Positions 4,657-8,120 of a DNA stretch of 8,120 nt are shown piece after piece. Origin of the DNA: Desulfonatronum sp. (lineage in GTDB: Bacteria > Desulfobacterota > Desulfovibrionia > Desulfovibrionales > Desulfonatronaceae). The stretch covers positions 1 through 8,120 of the forward strand of contig SKYX01000425.1 in assembly GCA_007127655.1 (NCBI GenBank), written 5' to 3'. The number at the start of each line of letters is the position of its first letter. Position 1 is the first letter of the stretch. Under the pieces are notes generated by a model. The model was not told the origin of the DNA, ran no database searches, and saw only the letters and a list, made by a program, of their open reading frames with translations. The translations under genes were made by a program, and so were the position numbers.

Positions 4657-7551
4657 TTATGCCTTCTCTTTGGAGACCACCCGCTCCAGCGCCTTCGCCA
4701 AGTCCTCCATCTTCACCGGCTTGGCCAGGTAGTCGTCCATTCCGGCAGCCAGAAACTTCTCCCGGTCTCCGAGCATGGCATAGGCGGTCAGGGCGATGAT
4801 CGGGATTCTGGGTTCACGAGGGAAGGGTTCACGATTCAGCGGTTCACGGTTCATGGTTGGGGTCGGGGTGTTGGTGAAGGGTTTTGCATCTGGCGTGACA
4901 CTGTCGGGCGCACCGTTGTGCGCCCCTACACCAGCACCATCAACCGCCGTTCCACCAACCGCTGAACCGTTGAACCGTGAACCGTGAACCTCCGTGGCGC
5001 GAATGCGCCGCGTTGCCTCCACCCCGTTCAACACCGGCATCTGCACGTCCATCAGGATCACGTCGAAGTCCTGTGTCGCGAGCAAGTCAAGGGCTTGTTG
5101 TCCATCCTCTGCCAGAGTCACGGTATGTCCGGCCTTTTCCAGGAGTTTTGTCGTGGGAAAAGAGCTTGACGGTTCATCCTCGGCCAGGAGGATGCGCAGG
5201 CTCTGTTTGGCTTCGGTCAATCGCCTCGGTCCTTGCTCAGCGGGGATGCTCACTCCCTCGGGAAGTTTGAAGGGCAGGAGCACCTGCACCGTGGTCCCTT
5301 CGCCGAGAGTACTGACCAGGGAAATACTCCCGCCCATCAAGTCCACGAGCCGTTTGACTATGGAAAGCCCCAGCCCAGCGCCCTGGTAGGACCGGGTGTA
5401 GGAGCCGTCCACCTGGACAAACGACTTGAACAAGTCATCCAGCTTGTCCTCGGGAATCCCGATGCCAGTATCGGATACGGTCAGCAGGATGCGACATTCG
5501 CTCGGCCTTTCGGAGGACATGGAGGTCATTTCAACCATGACGCTGCCCTTGTCCGTGAATTTCAGGGCATTACCCGTCAGGTTGAAGAGAATCTGCCTGA
5601 CTCGCGCCTCGTCGCCGATAAGTCGGGAAGGGATGTCCGGATCAATGATACATTCAAGATGGACGCCCTTGTCCCTGGTTGTAAACTGGAACAGGTCGGA
5701 TACGGAGTCAGCCAGCTCCTGGACAACGAATTCGGCCTCATGGATCGTCATCATTCCCGCCTCGACCCTGGACAGGTCAAGGATGTCGGAGAGCAACCTG
5801 GTCAACCGGTTGGCCGAACTCGTGGCCATCTGCACATACATTCTTTGCTCCCCATCCAGGGCTGTCGTCTCCAAAAGCTGCATCATGCCCATGATCCCGT
5901 TTATAGGGGTTCGGATTTCGTGAGACATATTCGCCAGGAATTCGGACTTGGCCTGGTTCGCAACCTCAGCCTGCTCCTTGGCCAGGATCAGGTCTTGTTC
6001 AGCCTTTTTCCGCTCGGTGATCACCTCAGTGTAAACAATAACGCCTCCCACCGTCCCATTCGGTTCATACCAAGGCCGACACTCCCATCGTGTCCAGTCA
6101 ACACTGCCATCTGCCCTGTAATATGGGTCATCCTCCGCACTAAAAATCTCTCCTTTAAGTGCCTTTTGATGAACGTCTCTCCATTTCTGAGGCAAATCCG
6201 GAAAAACATCGTAATGGCTTTTTCCGATTACATTTCTGTCTTGGGCATTAAAATCCTGGAGGTAGCGCTGGCTTACATAAATGTACTTCATCTCGCGGTC
6301 GTGGACGGCAACTGCTCCGCGCATGTGTTCCACGATATAACTCAGCATATTTCGTGAATGAACAAGCCCCTCCTCGGCCCGCTTACGTCCAGTGATGTCG
6401 CGACAGACGCAAAATATAAGCTTCCGCCCACTTATCACTGCTCCGTTGGTACTGATTTCAACATCATAGAAAGTGCCGTCCTTGCGTTGGTGACGTGTCT
6501 CGAAGTGGTCGCCTTGCTCATCAACAGTACGCAACAATTCTTGCAGTCTCTCTCGATCAACCAGAGCTTCCCAATCCCATACATGGAGATGAAGGACTTC
6601 TTTCTGGGGGTAGCCGATCATTTCAGCGAATCTCTTATTTGCTTCATGAACGCTTCCATCTTCGTTCAAAATCACAATCCCATCCCTGGACTGGTCAATC
6701 AAAATTCGGCGTCGAACGATCTCTTCCTGAAGTGTCTCTTCCGTCTGTTTCAGTTGGGTGATATCCAGGGCAAAACCAATTGTTCCCGATATCTCCCCAT
6801 TGACACTAAATACCGGATATTTTTCCGTCAGGCTCCAGCCTCGTGTACCATTTGCTTTCTGGTGACGCTCAACAATGCCCGTCCTGGCAAGGCAACTGGC
6901 AATGACAGCCTGGTCGTCTTGAATGAAGAAATCCGCAATATCCGGAGGATGGATATCGTGATCTCTTTTGCCTATAACATCATGTTCATCGCGTCCGACC
7001 ACTGAGCAAAATGCCTTGTTTGCCAGTACATAAAGGCCGTCACGATCCTTTTTCCAAATCATGGCCGGAACCATATCCAAAAGTGTTTTCAATTCATGAT
7101 GAACAGCATTCGACGCATTGAGTTGTTCTTCCTGGATCTGTCGCGTCTGCCCTCGGATGCTGATTTCCATGGTAAAGCCCTGATAGGCAAAGATTTCGCC
7201 GGCATTATCCCTGACCGTATGAGCGCTTGTCGCCCCCCAGAAAACTGTCCCGTCCTGGCGGCGAAACCGGCATTCGTGGCTGGCCACCTCGCCTTGTCCT
7301 TCCAGAATGCGGATAAATGCTTCGTGATCTTTCTGTTCCTCGAAGACCTGCCTGCCAATATCCGTGATCGCGCCGACCATTTCATCGGGAGACGAATAGC
7401 CATACATCTGAGCCATGGCTGGATTAACGCTGAGGTAACGCCCTTCCGGCGTAGAAGTGAAGATGCCAATGGGCGCGTCCATCATGATGTCGTGGGCGTT
7501 GGGAAAGGCTACTTGAGCGGCAGGAATTTCAGGGGCTTGCTTCTGCGTCAT
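4657..7551 (-). CDS. Soluble hybrid sensor histidine kinase: PAS x4 - HisKA - HATPase_c - receiver
   Basis: This 964-aa protein starts at ATG 7551, with AGGAG five bases upstream. It has no signal peptide or membrane helix, so it senses inside the cell. Four PAS-type units follow one another at about 20-135, 155-270, 280-395 and 400-518; each ends in a PAC-like 'DIT.RK/KRAEE' linker. HisKA carries NMSHEIRTP with phospho-acceptor His544. The ATPase shows the N box NLTGNALKFTD (657-667), G1 DTGIGIP (694-700) and G2 GAGLGLS (724-730). The receiver (about 785-960) has acidic Glu791/Asp792, phospho-acceptor Asp835 (LMDVQMP), Thr922 (LTAYAM) and Lys944 (AKPVK), so all key residues are present. Between Arg851 and Ile916 lies a low-complexity insert encoded by DNA repeats. 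The ligand is unknown. With no output domain, the signal must pass to a separate partner or phosphotransfer protein, none of which is visible here. Confidence 0.96.
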   Translation of the reverse strand: MTQKQAPEIPAAQVAFPNAHDIMMDAPIGIFTSTPEGRYLSVNPAMAQMYGYSSPDEMVGAITDIGRQVFEEQKDHEAFIRILEGQGEVASHECRFRRQDGTVFWGATSAHTVRDNAGEIFAYQGFTMEISIRGQTRQIQEEQLNASNAVHHELKTLLDMVPAMIWKKDRDGLYVLANKAFCSVVGRDEHDVIGKRDHDIHPPDIADFFIQDDQAVIASCLARTGIVERHQKANGTRGWSLTEKYPVFSVNGEISGTIGFALDITQLKQTEETLQEEIVRRRILIDQSRDGIVILNEDGSVHEANKRFAEMIGYPQKEVLHLHVWDWEALVDRERLQELLRTVDEQGDHFETRHQRKDGTFYDVEISTNGAVISGRKLIFCVCRDITGRKRAEEGLVHSRNMLSYIVEHMRGAVAVHDREMKYIYVSQRYLQDFNAQDRNVIGKSHYDVFPDLPQKWRDVHQKALKGEIFSAEDDPYYRADGSVDWTRWECRPWYEPNGTVGGVIVYTEVITERKKAEQDLILAKEQAEVANQAKSEFLANMSHEIRTPINGIMGMMQLLETTALDGEQRMYVQMATSSANRLTRLLSDILDLSRVEAGMMTIHEAEFVVQELADSVSDLFQFTTRDKGVHLECIIDPDIPSRLIGDEARVRQILFNLTGNALKFTDKGSVMVEMTSMSSERPSECRILLTVSDTGIGIPEDKLDDLFKSFVQVDGSYTRSYQGAGLGLSIVKRLVDLMGGSISLVSTLGEGTTVQVLLPFKLPEGVSIPAEQGPRRLTEAKQSLRILLAEDEPSSSFPTTKLLEKAGHTVTLAEDGQQALDLLATQDFDVILMDVQMPVLNGVEATRRIRATEVHGSRFNGSAVGGTAVDGAGVGAHNGAPDSVTPDAKPFTNTPTPTMNREPLNREPFPREPRIPIIALTAYAMLGDREKFLAAGMDDYLAKPVKMEDLAKALERVVSKEKA
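4810..4995. repeat. Repeat-derived insert inside the receiver domain
   Basis: Left part: GGTTCACG occurs at 4811, 4826 and 4841, exactly 15 bp apart, followed by GGTTCATG at 4848. Right part: TGAACCG occurs at 4963, 4971 and 4978, with TGAACC at 4985, in the opposite orientation. The block is thus an inverted arrangement of heptamer repeats around a central hairpin. It is read in frame by the kinase gene as a Gly/Ala/Pro-rich stretch ending NREPLNREPFPREPR. Typical receivers have only a few residues between alpha-3 and beta-4 here. Confidence 0.75.
4906..4925. repeat. REP-like GGGCGCAC/GTGCGCCC hairpin
   Basis: An 8-bp perfect stem, GGGCGCAC with GTGCGCCC, encloses loop CGTT and is followed by CTACA. 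The 'GGGCG...CGCCCCTAC' design resembles short palindromic repeats scattered in many bacterial genomes. Here it lies within the kinase reading frame, at the centre of the insert. Confidence 0.65.
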
Positions 7552-7770
7552 ACGGGCTCCTGGGAGATCAAGGCGGGAGGATGCCGGTAAATAGAATACA
7601 GGCGGAAAATATCAGGCGTAGCCCAGATTAGGGGCTGCAAAAACATTTCAACTTTGTTCAAGTTGCGACAAGTTTTGGCATTTCTTCCTGCCTTTTTCAA
7701 CCGTGTCAACTGCAAAAAGAAAACCGGGGAAGTCCTCATCACCTAAGGGCTCACCCGGCCAGCTTAACTC
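7552..7770 (-). other. Kinase leader region without a gene
   Basis: These ~220 bp upstream of the kinase hold no convincing reading frame. The stretch is AT-richer than the genes and includes a 6-bp hairpin, CAACTT-TGTTC-AAGTTG (7649-7665). A TTGACA-like hexamer on the minus strand (7704-7709) has no good -10 at standard spacing. The kinase promoter is probably in this stretch but I cannot place it. Confidence 0.4.
7557..7561 (-). promoter_or_regulatory. Ribosome binding site of the hybrid kinase
   Basis: On the minus strand, AGGAG is followed by CCCGT and ATG 7551. The 5-nt spacing fixes the start of the kinase. Confidence 0.75.
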
Positions 7771-7923
7771 TTAAGTCGCCTTGCGATAATTCTCCAATGC
7801 CGCAAAGTAGTCGGTCAACTGCTTGAGCATCTTCTGGTCACGCTTGCACCGGCGGTTATTCGAAAAAAGTCGTGATGCTCCCGTTCGGAGGGGCGAAAAA
7901 ATGACCTGATGGTTACGCAGCGG
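7771..7923 (-). pseudogene. Short basic open frame, possible gene remnant
   Basis: A 50-codon frame is open from just after TAA 7924-7926 to TAA 7771-7773. It reads QVIFSPLRTGASRLFSNNRR, then CKRDQKMLKQLTDYFAALEN and YRKAT. The end looks protein-like and amphipathic, but the only ATG (7830) would give 19 residues and has no good ribosome site. It lies between the tRNA terminator and the kinase. It could be the tail of a lost gene, for example left from an integration at the tRNA, or chance. I recognise no family. Confidence 0.25.
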
Positions 7924-7929
7924 TTACGC
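7911..7929 (+). repeat. Tandem GGTTACGC repeat with small dyad
   Basis: GGTTACGC occurs at 7911-7918 and 7922-7929, 11 bp apart. CAGCG-GTTA-CGCTG within the same stretch is a perfect 5-bp stem with a tetraloop. It lies just beyond the tRNA terminator. It might be a protein-binding site; the function is unknown. Confidence 0.35.
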
Positions 7930-7943
7930 TGAAAACCGCGCAA

Positions 7944-7979
7944 CAAAAAAAGGGCTTACAGTTTCTACTGTAAGCCCTT
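7944..7979 (-). terminator. Intrinsic terminator of tRNA-Leu
   Basis: A perfect 12-bp stem, AAGGGCTTACAG (7950-7961) with CTGTAAGCCCTT (7968-7979), encloses a 6-base loop. In the minus direction the stem is followed at once by a run of Ts (complement of the A-run 7945-7951). It lies about 10 bp downstream of the tRNA 3' end, where the transcript should stop. Confidence 0.92.
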
Positions 7980-7988
7980 GATATTCTT

Positions 7989-8075
7989 TGGTGCCGGGGG
8001 TCGGAATCGAACCGACACGGAGTTTCCCCCGCTGGATTTTGAGTCCAGTGCGTCTACCAGTTTCACCACCCCGGC
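7989..8075 (-). tRNA. tRNA-Leu (anticodon CAA)
   Basis: Read on the minus strand, the acceptor stem GCCGGGG pairs with CCCCGGC, followed by discriminator A and an encoded CCA (7989-7991). The anticodon arm CTGGA-CTCAAAA-TCCAG gives anticodon CAA, which reads UUG. The D-loop has GGTAGACGC. The long variable arm, with GCGGGGGAAACTCCG, marks a class II tRNA. The T arm is GTCGG-TTCGATT-CCGAC. Length is 87 nt including CCA. It has its own promoter (8087-8116) and terminator, so it is a single-gene unit. Confidence 0.98.
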
Positions 8076-8086
8076 GTAAAGGGAGG

Positions 8087-8116
8087 CATGTAGCTTGGGA
8101 GTGGTATGCCTGTCAA
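8087..8116 (-). promoter_or_regulatory. Sigma-70-type promoter of tRNA-Leu
   Basis: On the minus strand, a perfect -35 TTGACA (8111-8116) is followed after 18 bp by TACATG (8087-8092) as the -10. Transcription would start a few bases before the mature tRNA 5' end at 8075. The -35 is consensus and the -10 weaker. Confidence 0.7.
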
Positions 8117-8120
8117 GCCT

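Noticed and set aside
5233..6357. 374-codon + strand open frame inside the kinase region
   Set aside because: It lies opposite conserved HisKA/ATPase/PAS coding sequence; the product shows no family features and is a shadow of GC-rich coding DNA.

Overview
The window reads like chromosomal DNA of a moderately GC-rich Gram-negative bacterium. The multi-PAS soluble hybrid sensor kinase, the NfeD/stomatin pair and the overall codon style would suit a deltaproteobacterial sulfate reducer (Desulfovibrionales-like). That placement is an inference, because no marker gene for taxonomy is present.

Layout from left to right: (1) a flavodoxin-fold FMN reductase on the + strand, cut by the left edge, with a Cys-rich motif. 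(2) A run of minus-strand genes: an NfeD-type membrane protein, an SPFH/stomatin-like protein 12 bp behind it, a 62-codon open stretch of unknown status, and a TesA-like SGNH hydrolase. (3) A minus-strand ADP-ribosylglycohydrolase upstream of nfeD. (4) About 480 bp without an intact gene, dominated by a ~247-bp imperfect palindrome with a 17-bp direct repeat at its two edges. (5) The wreck of a TPR-protein gene spread over all three minus-strand frames. (6) A 964-aa hybrid histidine kinase (four PAS-type domains, HisKA, HATPase, receiver) whose receiver domain carries a ~55-60 residue in-frame insert made of REP-like DNA repeats. (7) A leader region of ~390 bp with a short basic ORF remnant. 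(8) tRNA-Leu(CAA) on the minus strand with a clear promoter and a strong intrinsic terminator.

Functionally, NfeD and SPFH very probably form one membrane complex and operon. The hydrolase downstream may be co-transcribed. The decayed TPR gene lies 48 bp downstream of the kinase, so it was probably once its operon partner. I see no recognisable defence system, CRISPR array or complete insertion sequence. The unusual material is repeat-derived: the large palindrome, the repeat insertion inside the receiver domain, and gene decay between them.
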